Of a stretch of 64,000 bases of DNA, positions 22,641 to 35,190 are shown piece after piece. The stretch spans positions 3,735,871 to 3,799,870 of the forward strand of contig NC_083655.1 in NCBI RefSeq assembly GCF_963576545.1, in the 5' to 3' direction. This DNA comes from Limanda limanda. Taxonomy: Eukaryota > Chordata > Actinopteri > Pleuronectiformes > Pleuronectidae. The notes under the pieces were generated by a model, which was not told the origin of the DNA, searched no databases, and saw nothing but the letters and a program-made list of their open reading frames with translations. The stretch's first letter is position 1. The number at the start of each line of letters is the position of its first letter. Both the position numbers and the translations under genes were made by a program.

Positions 22641-23702
22641 GGGTTCTAGAATTTTTACCTTTTCTCTAAACATTTGCCAACACTATATCTACCGTACCTC
22701 CCTCTATATTCTAGAGTTTGATGCATGACCCGAGGTTCAAAACAACATTGTGTTGGAAACTCGCCAAACAACAACCGACTGGTGAAGGCCACAATAACAC
22801 AGAAGCTGATTTCAGAACAACAAACTGTAGAACCGCTGCAGAATGTTGACGTGGAACTGTTCAAACAGAAATATCTCTCTGTAGCTAACACCCCCGAGCT
22901 CTCAGGCTAAATCGTATTTTAGAAATAAAGTGAACGTTCCTCGTTCAATGGGGTACACCTGTCGTTTGTAGGGCAGGGCGCCATGGCAACAGAAGCAAAC
23001 ACTTACTGGAACACGTCCCTGTGAAGCGTCGAGTGCGACTCTAACAGAAAGAGAAGAAGTGTTTGAAGGGACTGGCGGTACATCACTCACACGGCAGAGA
23101 CTCCAGTGCCTTGCTCGAAGGAGTGATTGGTGATTAGCGACTGCTTTGTCCCCGCCACAGATCTGGGTAATGGGAATGTAGCCTCCCCCCCCTCCACTGG
23201 TGCTCTGGAGTTAATCACACAACAATGGGGTGCCGAGGAGGGGAGGGAAAGGTAAGGATGAAAGGGGGACGGGGGGGTTGGATGGAGACTTTCTCAAGAC
23301 AAGGCCCACAAGTTTAATTGCCTTTGGATAATCTTATTGTCTGGTTGCGTGAGCGGCCGACTCCCGGCTCATCCTTCAGTCTCTTCAGAAGTCGAGTCAC
23401 TTAGAAAGTCTGTGGATTCAGAGCAGCTCCGTGACGGTGGAGAGTCGAGAGTCGAGAGCCAGCGGAGGGAAAGTGAAAAGCTGGATTCAATGTGTCGCAG
23501 TAAATTCAGTATTTGTCGAAATTTCCAACTTTGAGTTTTGGGGAATTTATGAAATTCATAAAAAGGAGGAGAAATTACAAATGTATAATGCTTGAGATGA
23601 ACCTGTGGTAATACCATTCTCCACCACAGATGTAAAGATACCAGTGTGGTCGATGAAAGACTAACAAGATTCAGTGGTATCAGACATATTCGTATAAACA
23701 GC
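22641..23702. other. Unique non-coding sequence
   Basis: No gene recognised. Short C and G runs occur near 23185 and 23265-23277. The frames on both strands have no protein features. Confidence 0.45.
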
Positions 23703-23960
23703 TATAAGATAAGATCCAACATTAATTTTTACAGTAGCAAATAGTGAAACACAGTATACAAAACAAATGTACAGATCTGTACATTATATATACACCTTTC
23801 ATTAGACAGAATATTATGGGTAAAGACAATAGAGGAGCAAAGTGCAACAGCAAAGGGTAATTACACGGTGTATTTATAAATATTTCACAGATATGAATAT
23901 ACACGCATCTAGACTGTTATTAATTCCCAGCCAGGTAGCAGGTAATGTCATAGATTAGCA
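23703..23960 (-). repeat. Possible LINE 3'-UTR remnant, minus strand
   Basis: ATAAGATAAGATCC at the left end resembles the GATAA-type tail of teleost L2/Rex LINEs. The AT-rich, A-biased sequence that follows resembles their 3' UTR. No coding sequence and no clear boundary, so this is a weak call. Confidence 0.3.
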
Positions 23961-26900
23961 GCACCGGTATCCACAGATACAGAACCAGTATATTCATCTG
24001 ATTAATCTGCAGAGAGTCGATAAAAAGTTTTCGGAAATATTTCCATTTTACAACATTGTTCACAAACACCTACTCAAACTGATCTGATTGAATCTCTGTT
24101 GCCGGGATGGAGACACGCCGGTGTAACGGCTTCATCAACATTAATACAAATACAATTATACTCCACGTCACATTTTTTAAGCACCGGGCCCAGCGAGACA
24201 TTAACTGTCATATGCGAAACATCCTCCTTTTAATTTTGGCATTGTAACTAATTGGCTGTGATAAAATAGATTCCATAATTAATGCACAAGTTGGGACTTG
24301 CGCGCTGGTCACTGCGGCACAGGGGCGATAAAACCACGACCACGGTGCATAACGGGTAATAATGATCATCGTCCTTGTGAGGGTGATTTCCAGGTTGCTG
24401 TGTTGTGTCTCCGTGTCTGACGTTTCCCTCCGTCTGTCCGCCGTGTGTTTAGCGTTGGGCCTTTTTTTCTCCTGCGTCGTGGAACCAATACGATTTCCAC
24501 AGATTGAACGCTGCATACAAAGAGACAGAAGCCGGGGGGAAAATAAATAAATCGTGTTGTACAGTTTTTTTCCTCCCAACAAATCTGGTGTTTACACGTC
24601 CAAACCAGCCCTTTAAATAACGAGACTAACACCACAGTGCCGTACTGCATTAACACCCTGAATGTGACCTCCATTAAAACACTAGCATGTCGGCTCGATC
24701 CCGGCTTTTCTCACATTTTTTTCCCACATAATTGCTTCGGCGTTCAAATGTTGCGTTGTAAACAGGAGCAGAGCAAACATTGGCATTTTCAGCCTCATTA
24801 CTAAACTCATCAGCTGCTTTCTAACCCTTTACGACACTGTAATACTGAATGAATACATAAAAACATAGCTGGATTGTTGTGGACCAGCTGCTTGATCATA
24901 ATTACAAACCCAGTGTCTTTGCTTGGACAAACCATTAAAGAGGGGGAATGATGGAAGCTGGCAGGTTTCTTTTTCTTCTTCTCGACATCAAGCACTCAGC
25001 GACGGCCAAACGCGAGTGAATCAGAAGTCAGTCAGTCAATCATCACTTCCTGTTCGGCGGCGACGTGATGAATGAGCGACGTTAGCTCATCAAACACGGA
25101 CGTTGAGTTTGAGACGAGCAATCAAAACCAGGTCCACAGGTGTTTCTCTCACCAGATGCTTATCACCGGCTGTTGTGTGCGGTTTGGACGTGATTCATTG
25201 TTTATGCATTGAACTGGTCATCCCATTCTGTGTGATGCATTCTCTGTTGGCAAGGAAACATCTGGGATGTTCATCGATGTCAATCAGCAGCTTGAGTGAG
25301 TGCGAGTGGAGTTAATTTACCACCGATTCCAGTCGCTAGAAACCATGTGAATACTTGTTGATAATAGTAAAACATGCATTTATGTAATAAAGTCAAAATT
25401 TAAATGTTTTGCTCAACAATGACAGTTAAATAAATCCCAGTTGGTCATATTCTCAAATGACTACAGGCCTAGATGTCGCCTGCAACCTCGAACCAAGTAT
25501 TTCACATTTTAATGTAGAAATATTGAAAGTATTTCATGACAATGCCATTGAAATAAAGGTTAAAATCTGTTTTGGTTTAGTTTAAATAGACGTCTAAGTG
25601 TCAAATTACAACCGTAATGCTAAATGATGGCGTGGATGAATGTGGTGGATGGGAGTAGAACTTGAAAGTTATATTTTTTCCGCTTTCATAACTGAATTAG
25701 GAATATTTTGAGTCTAAATAACTCGGATACCAACAGGGGCCAGTTATCTGTAGGAGAATGTGATTCACTGTCAAAGAAAATCCTTTCAACTCGAGTGCAA
25801 CTGCAGCAATTGGAGGAAATGAGTCTGATATAACCCGTGTGAACGACCAGCTCATTAAGAATGAACAGAAAAACCGTTATATCCATTATCACCGGTGTTT
25901 ATTATTATTTGGCGCCGTGTGAAGAATGTGCAGCACGTGACCGGGGAGTGGGGGGGATCTTAAGTACCTCTTACCCCCCCCGGGCCACGAAGAGCAAAGT
26001 GTGAAAACAGATTTTTACGTTTCCACATATAACACCTCAGAATATGGGCAGATGGCAGGACCCTCTTTTATTCAGAGGTGGTTTCTTTATGAAAGCTCCG
26101 ATAAGAGCTCCTGCAACAAGCTGGTAAACGGAAGCTGAATAAGAAAAAGTGTTATGGCCTCAGTGATGGTTACGTGGTCGGGTTCAGCGCCGCTGGGCCC
26201 AAATCGGAGGAAGTAAGTTTTCAGCCTTTACCTACTGCAGGAAAAGAAAAAGCACCTGTTCCTCTGGTTCCCAGCTTCTGCTTTGTTATGAAGAATCCAA
26301 GCTCCTGGTAAGAGGGAACTGCCACCCACAGACTTTCGGGAGATGTTATATTCGGTGATGTAAAATGTGTTCACGTCACATCCAGCCCAGGACCGAGTTG
26401 TACATCTCAACAGAACGTCTCCAGAAAGCTTCTCCTACAATCTGTCAAACGCTGCTGCAGTGGTCGACCAATTATAGCAGCGAGGAGCGAGCAGCTGTCT
26501 GGGCTCTGCCGACTCCTGCGCCACGATGTCTCATCCGGCGCTACGTACGCATTCCAATGTAAAAATGTGATGTTGTACAGAGAGACACGGATAAAATGGA
26601 GGAGAACGACTGAATAATAGCCGGACAGAGAGAGGATTTCATACCCAGTGATCAGAGAGATTCATTATAGGCAGAATTAAGATAATCCCCAGGATGGTGT
26701 CTCAGTGCGGCGGACACTGAAGTGACAGTGAGGTGACCACACGTCAGAATCCAGGGGTTATTATTTATTTATTATTAGATTCCACTGCAAACTGCATCAT
26801 AGAGAGGAAGCGTGTTTGAGGAAAATACAGTCTGAATGGAAACAGTCTTTTTCTTCCATAAAGGATCTAACGAAGCTTCGCAGTACTGGGAGGGGTTTTC

Positions 26901-26974
26901 ACATTTTTAAACAACTTATACAAAACTTCAATCAACACTCGTGCACAATAATGTGTTTCGTGGGGGAACTATAA
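23961..26974. other. Unique non-coding sequence
   Basis: About 3 kb without a recognised gene or element. Overlapping frames at 24208-24674 (minus) and 24362-24550 (plus) show no domain features. A C run lies near 25975. Confidence 0.45.
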
Positions 26975-27000
26975 ACACACACACACACACAGACACACAC
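26975..27000. repeat. (AC)n microsatellite
   Basis: AC tract interrupted once by AG. Confidence 0.93.
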
Positions 27001-27233
27001 TACCTGAACACTTCCCCACCGCAGCAACAGTCTCATCAAACTGAAACATTGGCAGCTCCGTGTGAACATCCCGGCGGTTTGTTGCCTGCAGCCATAATGT
27101 GACTGGATCCTCTTTGGAGGAGATAGGTAAATGATTATTTTAAGTTTGAGTGAAGCGTAGGAAATTGGAACAGATGCTGCTGGAGAAAGGGCACAGTAAT
27201 TCCAATGTTGGGCAAAATCAATGCAAAGCGTAA

Positions 27234-27253
27234 GGGGGGTGGGGGTGGGGGGG
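27234..27253 (+). repeat. G-rich tract G6-T-G5-T-G7
   Basis: Three long G runs separated by single T. Enough guanines are close together to form an intramolecular G-quadruplex. No gene nearby. Confidence 0.85.
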
Positions 27254-27359
27254 TTCTTTTGAAGAATAATGTCTCCAAAGTCCTCTACGGCACGGGGGGA
27301 AGCATGGTGTGGTCATTACAGAGGCGGCTGCAGCTTGTGGGAAATCATTGTCTAGTTTC

Positions 27360-27445
27360 AAACTTTAAAAATATATTGTCTTGGTCCATGACTCGTCCAC
27401 CAACATGGAGGAGGTGAGATTTATGACATTTACTTCCTTTGCGGG
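27360..27445 (-). repeat. Interspersed repeat, CCCCCTGGTGGC family, copy 3 (partial)
   Basis: On the minus strand it reads GTCATAAATCTCACCTCCTCC, then ATGTTGGTGGACGAGTCATGGACCAA, matching the right half of the family (GGTCATAA, CCTCCTCCATGTTAG, GGATGGGACATGGACC). The CCCCCTGGTGGC half is missing. Confidence 0.6.
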
Positions 27446-27949
27446 ATATGAAGAGAAACTTAAATTCACGATAAGAAAGATAGGAATGAAATTGAATTGC
27501 ATCATCCGTTAACATTTAGCATTTGTCCGGTATCAACATTTTGCAACTTGGCAGATTCGTTACAATTCCTCCTAACGTTGATTAAAGAAACATAATCCCG
27601 GCTCCATCGACTTTCCTTCAAAACACATTTGCTGTTGGCAGAATACGTGACCTCGGTTAGAATTAGTCGAGGAGAACTTTGGTCCTTTGTGAATCTGAAG
27701 TGATATTTTATTTGCTTTGAGGATCCACAATTTATACAAGTGTAAAGATTGATTTAAAAGTTAATCCAATTGATGCTGTGTGGATGTAAATCAACGTTTA
27801 ATTTCTGTTAAGGAAAGTTGACTTGTCACTCTCAGATCCCAGAAAAGTAACTTTAAAAACAAACTGTGTAATATTTTCAACAGCACAGCGACGCACCAGT
27901 ATTTGATAAACATGTACTTTTGAATTATTTATCCATCAAACATACTAAT
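27446..27949. other. Unique non-coding sequence
   Basis: Nothing recognised. Confidence 0.45.
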
Positions 27950-28345
27950 TACATTATAAAGTATGTATACCATGTAGTGAAATTCACCTATACCTATGTC
28001 TTTATTTAGTTATACTACTGTTTACGTGAAAATCTATATATGTATGTATACAACCTTTATATTCATATTCATATTGTAGACTATACTATGGACTTATAAG
28101 AGTATGCATTTAATTCAGTCTCCTTCATTTATCTCTGTTGTGTCATCTATTATGTCAAGTACATTTCCCACAAACAATATTTCCGTCTGTATTTTGATTT
28201 AATGTTATGCTTCTTTTATTACTTATATTATTCTGTTGTATACACGTCCTCTGTTCTCTTGTTTATTTAATTATGACTATTTCCTACTGTAACAAGTGAA
28301 TTTCCCCGACGTGGCATCGGCGAATCCTGTCTCATCTTCTTCATG
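27950..28345 (+). mobile_element. LINE 3' end, plus strand (degenerate)
   Basis: The block ends CTACTGTAACAAGTGAATTT, CCCCGACGTGG, then a decayed ATCTTC-like tail near 28330-28345. This is the usual end of a teleost L2/Rex-type LINE 3' UTR (GTAACAAGTGAATTTCCCC before AATAAA and an ATCTT-type tail). The AT-rich sequence upstream fits the UTR. No reverse-transcriptase coding remains and the left limit is approximate. Confidence 0.6.
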
Positions 28346-30540
28346 TTTTTAAATTTAGAGACTCATTACAAATGTGTGTGTGACTGGTCAACATCATAAC
28401 AGATGATTTACATCCATAAATTCAACCTAAACACCGGCTCAGCAGCTGTGAAGTCACATTTATCACTAACTTTAATCAGAGCATCGTCTGTGTCGGCGTC
28501 TTGAAAGTAATTTACAATATTTATAGTGTTTTGAAATTACCTGATGTATGGTTATTTTCTCCTGTAGCACAATCTCGCCCTGCGTGAGCGTAATTGTGTA
28601 GATCGAGGGAAGTTAGTGGATCGCTCGTCCCTGATTACCAGCGAATCAACGCGCAGCGATTACCTCGAGTCGACGATGAATCATAATCTGTCCACTAATT
28701 GCCCTCGGCCCGCTCGCCAAGTCAGAGGCTACAGGAGGCAAAGTGACACGTGTGTGAGCCGGGGCGCCGTCACCGACTCCGGATCCGAGCGAGCAACAGA
28801 ATATTATCCTGTCATAACACAACGTGTCACAGCTGCTCTGGGAAAACAAAACAAAAAATCCGATGACAGGTTCTTTTGCCTATTCCCCCGTTAATGTCAT
28901 GTTCAGCAGGCCGGCGTCTCAGAAGTGCCGTTGATCTCCTGGAGCGCCGGGTCGCTGCTAGTGAGGGAACATGCTCGGCTCAGGAACTCATGCATGATTG
29001 ATCCACACGGCGCCGTCATGTCCAACCAGAAAATTGAAATTGATTTCTGAAGGATGTTATTAAGATCCAGGGTTTGACTTTTGAAACCCCTCGGTTTTCA
29101 GATGTAATTATAGGACTGTTACACAAACTGAACAAAAAAAAACAACATAGAAATCAAACCTCACACTCGGCTGCGGGAACTGAAACTTGTTTTCCTGTCG
29201 GCTCCTCCGAGCACACGGGCACTTTGTGGAGACTTGTTCAGCTCGTTGTGTGTTTACTTGTCCGTCAGTGTTTTCATTGTGTTTCCCCGCTGCTCACATT
29301 TTGATCTCGTCTCCCTGATATTCCCCAGCTTTCTGTCAAACTCAAACAGGCTTTTGTGCCTCGTCTCCAACCAGGAAACTTCTTTCTGCGGTGACGCGAG
29401 TAAAGTCATAAATGCAGCAAATGTTTAAAATCAGTTCCCTGACCCCAATCACACGGCGCTAGGAAGCCAACAAGCGTTTTGTGAGTGTTTGCTGCCGCCA
29501 GGTTCACACTTTGTTTCACAATCCAACCTCTGACTCGCATTGAGATTCACAGTTTCGCTGAGTGTCGGAAATGCAATGTTTTCATGAATTATGAATGTCA
29601 GTTTATCGAGCCAAGAATAGTGTCGGCTTTACATATGCACCATACGTAGGTTCGCCGGGTCCCACGCTGCCACCGAAGTTGTGAAATCTCACATTCTGTT
29701 GGAAAACATGTGCGGAATGACAACGTGTTGTGTCATCATCCAATCATTCAAGGACTAACTGACCAATTAACCAATCAACTGTAAAAGTTTCAACCCACAG
29801 GTATAAATTAGTAGAATGTGACTGTCCAGGTCAGATTAGCCCAGAAAGGACAGATTTAACTTTAGTTTTTCCTCCTTAAATGCAAAAAGCAACTCATTCT
29901 TTATTTATTATCGGTTACAATCATTGCACAAATCAATAATCACACAAGAGTTTAAAGGACCATTTGGAATCAATGGAAGCATCAAGATCGATCGCTTTCC
30001 GGAGCATTTCAGAATCTTTACATCAACCCACGACTTTGTTGTCTCTCAGTGATTTTTCCACGATACTAATTTATTCAACGATTCACTGTTAAATAAACAC
30101 ATGTATATTCATCAGGGACTGATAATGCAGCTTCAGATTCGCTGGATGTGTGAATAACCAACTGCTGTGTTTGCGTCTTGTTGTACGAAGTTAACACACA
30201 GAACTGAATATCATATAATGAAACCACTTTGAGAAGTTGATAATTGCTCTGCAGCTTTTTTGTTTACTTCCCTTTCACCTCTTGCGTTCGGGTCAGGCAG
30301 TAATAATTGGAAGAGGAAGATTTATTTTTGTTTGTGCATTTTCAAGAATAATGTTGAGAAAACATGGGGAAATTTAAAGATCGACTGTGAACTTCAAACT
30401 ACGAATGTCAGCGCGCACACGCCTCCGCAGAATTATTTTTGTGGAGATTAATTGGTGAAGTTGTTCTGTGGTAACGGTGAATTCTGTTTCGGTATCGAGA
30501 CATCGAACACAGTCATCAGTATTAGGACTGTGCCAGAACA
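28346..30540. other. Unique non-coding sequence
   Basis: No gene or repeat recognised over 2.2 kb. The frames at 28616-28894 and 30260-30451 have no protein features. Confidence 0.45.
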
Positions 30541-30560
30541 CCCCCCCCCCCCCCCCCCCC
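30541..30560. repeat. C20 homopolymer
   Basis: Twenty consecutive C. Frames that read through it (30452-30743) give proline runs and are artefacts of the tract. Confidence 0.95.
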
Positions 30561-31054
30561 AAGGATTCGAAGAGCTGGCCACATTCATACAAAGTGAGAG
30601 AGTTGGTAATGGACAAATTCATGGATATGGATGGTTACGCTGGGACTCTGGCAGCTGGCGTAGCCGTCAGTCACCCGTCTAACCCGGATTTGATGGACCA
30701 CAGGAGTCAGGGGTGGACTGGCCATCGGGCATACCGGGCATAATCCCGGTGGGCCGTTGACCCAATGTGGGCCGGTCTGGTCCGCTATGTTGTTGTTTTG
30801 TTTTTTTTCTCTTCTTCCTCTCTAAATTCCCTCCAATTGGGCCGGCCAATTGGCTACAGAGGGCTAGCAGTGTGTTGCCAGCATCGACACATATTATTGG
30901 TCTATTGTTTGTCATTGTCAATCAATCATGGGCTGACAGGCTCAGAGAGCCCTGACAGTGCTGTCAATCACAACACAAACCAGGGTGGGGCGGGACCTCA
31001 TTGCATTGGCGGTGGGAGTCGCGGGACGGGCTGCTGCTGAAACAGAAACTTAAA

Positions 31055-31240
31055 ATGGATAATAAGAGTAAAAAACGCATCGGGGAAAAAAAGCAGAAGT
31101 CTCTGGAGGTGGAGGCTGCTAAATGTGCCAAACTGACGGACCTATGTGGTGCCGGGTTCACCAGCCCAGCAGCAGCAGGTGCGCCGGGAGACGAGCGAGG
31201 AGGACTCGACAATGATGAGCGAGTGGAGGCAGACATGTGA
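31055..31240 (+). pseudogene. N-terminal fragment of hAT-encoded protein
   Basis: A 61-codon frame from ATG 31055 to TGA 31238-31240 inside the hAT element. The product is basic at its start (MDNKSKKRIGEKKQKSLEVE), then has AAKCAKLTDLCGAG and an Ala/Gly/Pro-rich stretch. A lysine-rich start followed by a KCAKLTDLF-like segment is what I recall at the N-terminus of TTF/ZMYM-type hAT proteins. The zinc finger, RNase-H-like core and dimerisation domain are all missing, so it is a relic. The upstream methionine at 31001 is less likely because the residues before 31055 are not basic or family-like. Confidence 0.5.
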
Positions 31241-31331
31241 GCGCGCATTTTCAATTTTCAATACATTCTCCAAACTGGCTCGTTACTTGAGCAGCGGAGG
31301 TTGGCGTCGCACGCCTCTACCGACGGCGCAC

Positions 31332-31352
31332 CTCTCTCTCTCTCTCTCTCTC
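31332..31352. repeat. (CT)n microsatellite inside hAT
   Basis: CT tract between the coding relic and the rRNA-like piece. Confidence 0.93.
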
Positions 31353-31435
31353 ACTCGCTGCCCCCTCCCTCCTGAGATGTGCAGGTCCCGGTGGCGTGTT
31401 TGCCGTCGGGGGGGGGCAGCGCGAGAGGTTGGTCT

Positions 31436-31490
31436 ATCCCTCCGCAGGTTCACCTTCAGAAATCTTGTTACGACTTTTACTTCCTCTAGA
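31436..31490 (-). rRNA. Fragment of 18S rRNA 3' end (antisense, in transposon)
   Basis: On the minus strand this reads through TCTAGAGGAAGTAAAAGTCG, then TAACAAG, then a GGTGAACCTGCGGA block and GGGAT. It is the universally conserved 3' terminus of eukaryotic small-subunit rRNA. Against the vertebrate sequence as I remember it, there are about four mismatches over 55 positions; the match may continue weakly to about 31497. It is far too short to be a functional gene and lies inside a dated hAT insertion, so it is a captured fragment. How it was captured (template switching, read-through of rDNA, or an older insertion in the family) cannot be told here. Confidence 0.85.
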
Positions 31491-31998
31491 ATAGGATAAG
31501 AGATAGTGTCTTATTTTGTGTGCCTATAGTATAGTGGTTATACTGTGGTTTATTAATGTTCTTGGGCAGACACAAGAGGCACTTGTTTATAGTTAAATAG
31601 AAGTTCAGATGCACTGGTCCATTACTATTTGAACCTCAGCATCTAGGGTTCAAAATTGGTAAAATTATACATTATATGCATATTGTTGTTGTAATTTTTC
31701 AGTCAGTTGAGATAAGTCTTGAGGAGAAACATTTTGGGTTGTTTTGTGTCTGTATAGACCTACTATAAAAAGCAATTTGCATTTTTAATTTTAGTTCTTG
31801 TACTTTTGATACTTAAGTACATTTCAACACCAGATACTTTAAATACTTAAGTACTTTTAATATGAGCTACTTTAAATTGACGTAACCTATGTCTTCTAAA
31901 TGTCTTAATGGCAGATGTGCTCGGCTAATTATGTGGGCCGGTCTGAGCCAAAAAATGCCCGGGCCGTTTTGTTCTCCCAGTCCAGCCCTGACAGGAGT

Positions 31999-34900
31999 TG
32001 ACTTGATTCTCCGGATACTATTTCAACTTTGCTCTCGACACTCTGACTTTATAATAAGAATGCAAAAAAGAGAAAGAAAGCTTTATTTCACCCGCCCGGC
32101 CTCATGCATTTATACGAGGATGTTTCTCCCACTGGACACTGATTTCTGACCGAACTCTGACAGAGACGTCCGAGCTCTCGCCGGCTGCAGAGCTGCTCTA
32201 ACAACCTACGTCACATTCAGTTTGGTTCTCTCTCTTCGTCTAACCCTTTACAACAAACTTTTTCCACGACGTGTTTGCCCTCAGGGTTCGACTGAACTCC
32301 AGCGCTTATAAATATCAATCAACTCAACCTCGGTGGATTTCTATCGGAGCATTAGGTGTGTTTTCTTATTTTTAAACTCGCGGTATAGCGCCGGCCTCCA
32401 TATCAGTCAGGCTCTCAGGGATGGATGGTGACGCTGCATTCACTGAAGGGGATTTTTCCTTTCTGTGAACTAATGGAGGCTCTCTCGGCCTTTTGCTGAT
32501 CGTAGTGGTTGTGAAAAATCAAATCTCCGCCACATGCGAGAAAGAAAGAGAAAGAAGGTTGCAAATGCGTCCATGAAACAACGTCCTCTTGTTTTCCTCA
32601 CTTGTCTTACGCACTAGCCGCATTTCCCACTGTATGTGGCAGCAGACAATCCATTTCTTCACAGCTTCGCCCCCCCCCGTTACACCCACTCATCTGCATA
32701 AAGAAGCAGCCATATCGAAACATGATCTAAAGGGGTAAAAAATGGGCTGATAAAACAGAGGGAAAGGGTCATTAAGCACCAGGTTGGGAGACAGAGAGAG
32801 AGACAGCCAGGGAGACGTAGAGTCCCAACTTCATCAAGATTAATCACTGACATCTGGTGCCTTGGAGGACCTAGTTAGTAACCCTCTGTTTTCCCCCTGG
32901 TCGGGTGTGAATCATCGATGGCAGGCGGAGACGCAGGAAGCACAGCCCCGGATGCCTGTTGTATCTTTTGTCACGCTGGGTGACAAAAAGTGTGTAATGA
33001 ATGACAGCGCGGGTGCAAAGTGTGCACAAAAACACTTGTGTTCAGATGGTAATGCTGCCGTATATTTCCCTGAGTAATTAGGTAATGGGATTGAATGCAG
33101 GTTTTATGGCGCAGTGGGTTTCACGGCCCGAGCTGCAGCCGTGTTGGATCCAGGGACAGATGGATTCTACTTTAAGGTAAATGTCTCGTATTATTTCTCC
33201 AACTCAGTGACACTTATTAGCAAGAGATGGAAATCGTGATTTATGAAACCGTGATTGAGATGATGGTTTGCTGAAAGCAACGTTCCATCTCATTAAAACG
33301 CACCTGCCTGGTAAAATACTCCAAGGACGACCATAAATCCTGGTTTTACACGTTATGTACACGTGTGTGTTCATGCATCAGTGTAATTAGGTTCTGTGTA
33401 TACGAGCTGGTTTCCAGTTAGCCAGTGTAGGGCCCACGTAATCGATTGTGATCACCACTGTAAAGCTCATGATTTGGTGAAACTCCAAATCGATAGGGGG
33501 GGAAACAAAGGAAGGTGGAGCGAAACACTGGATTTAAAATAAATAAAATATAAAGCGGGAATCCAGATTTAACAGAGTCCTGCTTGCAGATGGCTGGTAG
33601 GGAGATGAATTGATGGCGAGGAGAGGAGAGACAGAGAAGGTCGTGCGGGAGTGGGAGCTCGGAGGGAGGAGAGCGGGGGGTGAGGGTGGGGGAGTCAAAG
33701 TCCTCTCTATTAACTATGGGCCTGGAGGAGGCTCTTTTTTACCAGCTCCTTACTCTGGCTACATTCCATTCCATTATTATGTGGAGTTCGGGCCCTGGGC
33801 TCCGGCTTGTGAAAGAAAGTCTGACCTACATCTGCGCCGGCGTCTTCTGGCAGCATTATTTTTTGTTTTGTTTCGTTATCAATGGATGAAGCCGGCGCCG
33901 CTGTGGACGCAGGTGAACCAGGCGATGCCGTGATAAGCTGCATGATTAAGTCTGAATAAGAATGAGATAATTAGTCGTGTTGCACGGGGAGACAAAACAA
34001 CACCGGTCGACCATCTCAAGCATCTGATTACGACATTTGAGACACTGCTTTGCATTCAGAGTCTCCCGCTATCCGTCAGAGGTCGTTTCTCTCCACTTCT
34101 GATCCGGGATCGTGAGCCGAGGATCGGGCTCCTCTGTGGATATCCCCTCACACTCGCATCATTTCAATCACATCTGATCAGAAATGAAAGGCACGGTTGA
34201 GAATGAGGTGTCGTCATCCATCCAGAGAAAAACCCACACAAACACAGCTGGAACATGCAAACTCCACATGGAGAGACTTCGCCCATCGTGTCATCTTTAA
34301 CTTTACAAGGTTGGAATTGATTTAAATGAAAGAGATCTGTCTCCAGTGGAATGAATAACATTTAACTCAACATCCACTTTACTTTCTTTTCAAGCTCACT
34401 CAGATTTCACACCATTCATGTTGAAGCACTGCTACTTTTAACTTTGACCTCAAGTGGTTTTATTAACTACCCAAGTTTTAAAGAAAAGTCAAGATAAATC
34501 CTTTCTGGAATGGCCCTTTTGTAAACCAGAGATATCGCTTTTAAGACTTCTTCTTTTCATTTGTAATCTCTGAGCAGAACTCATCGATATCAGAAACCAG
34601 GCACAACACGATCACTCGCCTGTTTACATCTTTGCATTCAATTGATAAAGTGCAGGTTAGAGAAGTGTTAATCTCATCCAGACAGGCTCTGTTCTGTGTG
34701 GTCTCAACAAATATAATATCCCACTTGAGTCATCTATCCTGCATTTCCAAGGGCGTCATCTCATTATTGATCGGAAAGGAAAGTGAAGAGATATGGATAT
34801 TACCAGGCTGAAGGCCGCCGAGGTACCGAAGGTGATTCATGGGAGGGTCTTCCTCATAATTCAGACCCTTGGACAAATAGTTCATTTCCTACAGAGTTGG

Positions 34901-35044
34901 CATTTGAAGAAATCAAATCCTCGAGGTGAATTTTAAGCAGGGCCGGAGGCGGATGTGTACCTTGTGCACACCTGCAGACTCCTGCGAGGTCCCGCAGTTA
35001 TCTTTCAATTACCTCCACAATATACTTCCTCCTCCGTACACAGA
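31999..35044. other. Unique non-coding sequence
   Basis: About 3 kb without a recognised gene. A C9 run lies at 32670-32678. The part 33600-33960 is low in repeats and could be conserved non-coding DNA, ending in GAATGAGATAATTAGTC. The frame at 33610-33933 (107 codons) reads purine-rich sequence and has no domain features. Confidence 0.4.
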
Positions 35045-35057
35045 CCCCCCCCCCCCC
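35045..35057. repeat. C13 homopolymer
   Basis: Thirteen consecutive C. Confidence 0.93.
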
Positions 35058-35103
35058 ATCCCTAATCCACTGTAAGCAGCCGCCTCCTCTACACACATTC
35101 CTC

Positions 35104-35190
35104 TTTCTTCTTCTTCTTCCACCAATCACTGCTGCACATTTCATTGTCGCTATTGTTACAAAGGAGGAAGAAGAACAAAAAAAAAAAAAT
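35104..35190. repeat. (TTC)n and poly-A tracts
   Basis: A TTC run at 35104-35120 and, after AGGAGGAAGAAGAAC, an A run at about 35178-35190 within a short interval. Confidence 0.85.

Larger units (their letters stand above)
30700..31998 (+). mobile_element. hAT-type transposon (non-autonomous) with 8-bp TSDs
   Basis: The element is 30708-31990 (1283 bp). The left end is CAGGGGTGGACTGG; the right end, reverse-complemented, is CAGGGCTGGACTGG: inverted termini with one mismatch in fourteen. Identical duplications ACAGGAGT flank it (30700-30707 and 31991-31998). The left end continues CCATCGGGCATACCGGGC and the right arm contains GGGCCGGTCTGAGCC, both typical of a common teleost hAT family. Contents in order are an N-terminal reading frame (31055-31240), a CT microsatellite (31332-31352), a G9 run, an antisense 18S rRNA piece (31436-31490) and AT-rich sequence with CTTAAGTAC words (31800-31875). 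No catalytic domain, so it must be mobilised in trans. Confidence 0.93.

Noticed and set aside
23100..23125. CCAGTGCCTTGCTCGAAGG, resembling a word common in fish repeats
   Set aside because: A single short word with no flanking support.
30452..30743. Two overlapping frames with proline runs
   Set aside because: Artefacts of the C20 run; they also cross the hAT insertion boundary.
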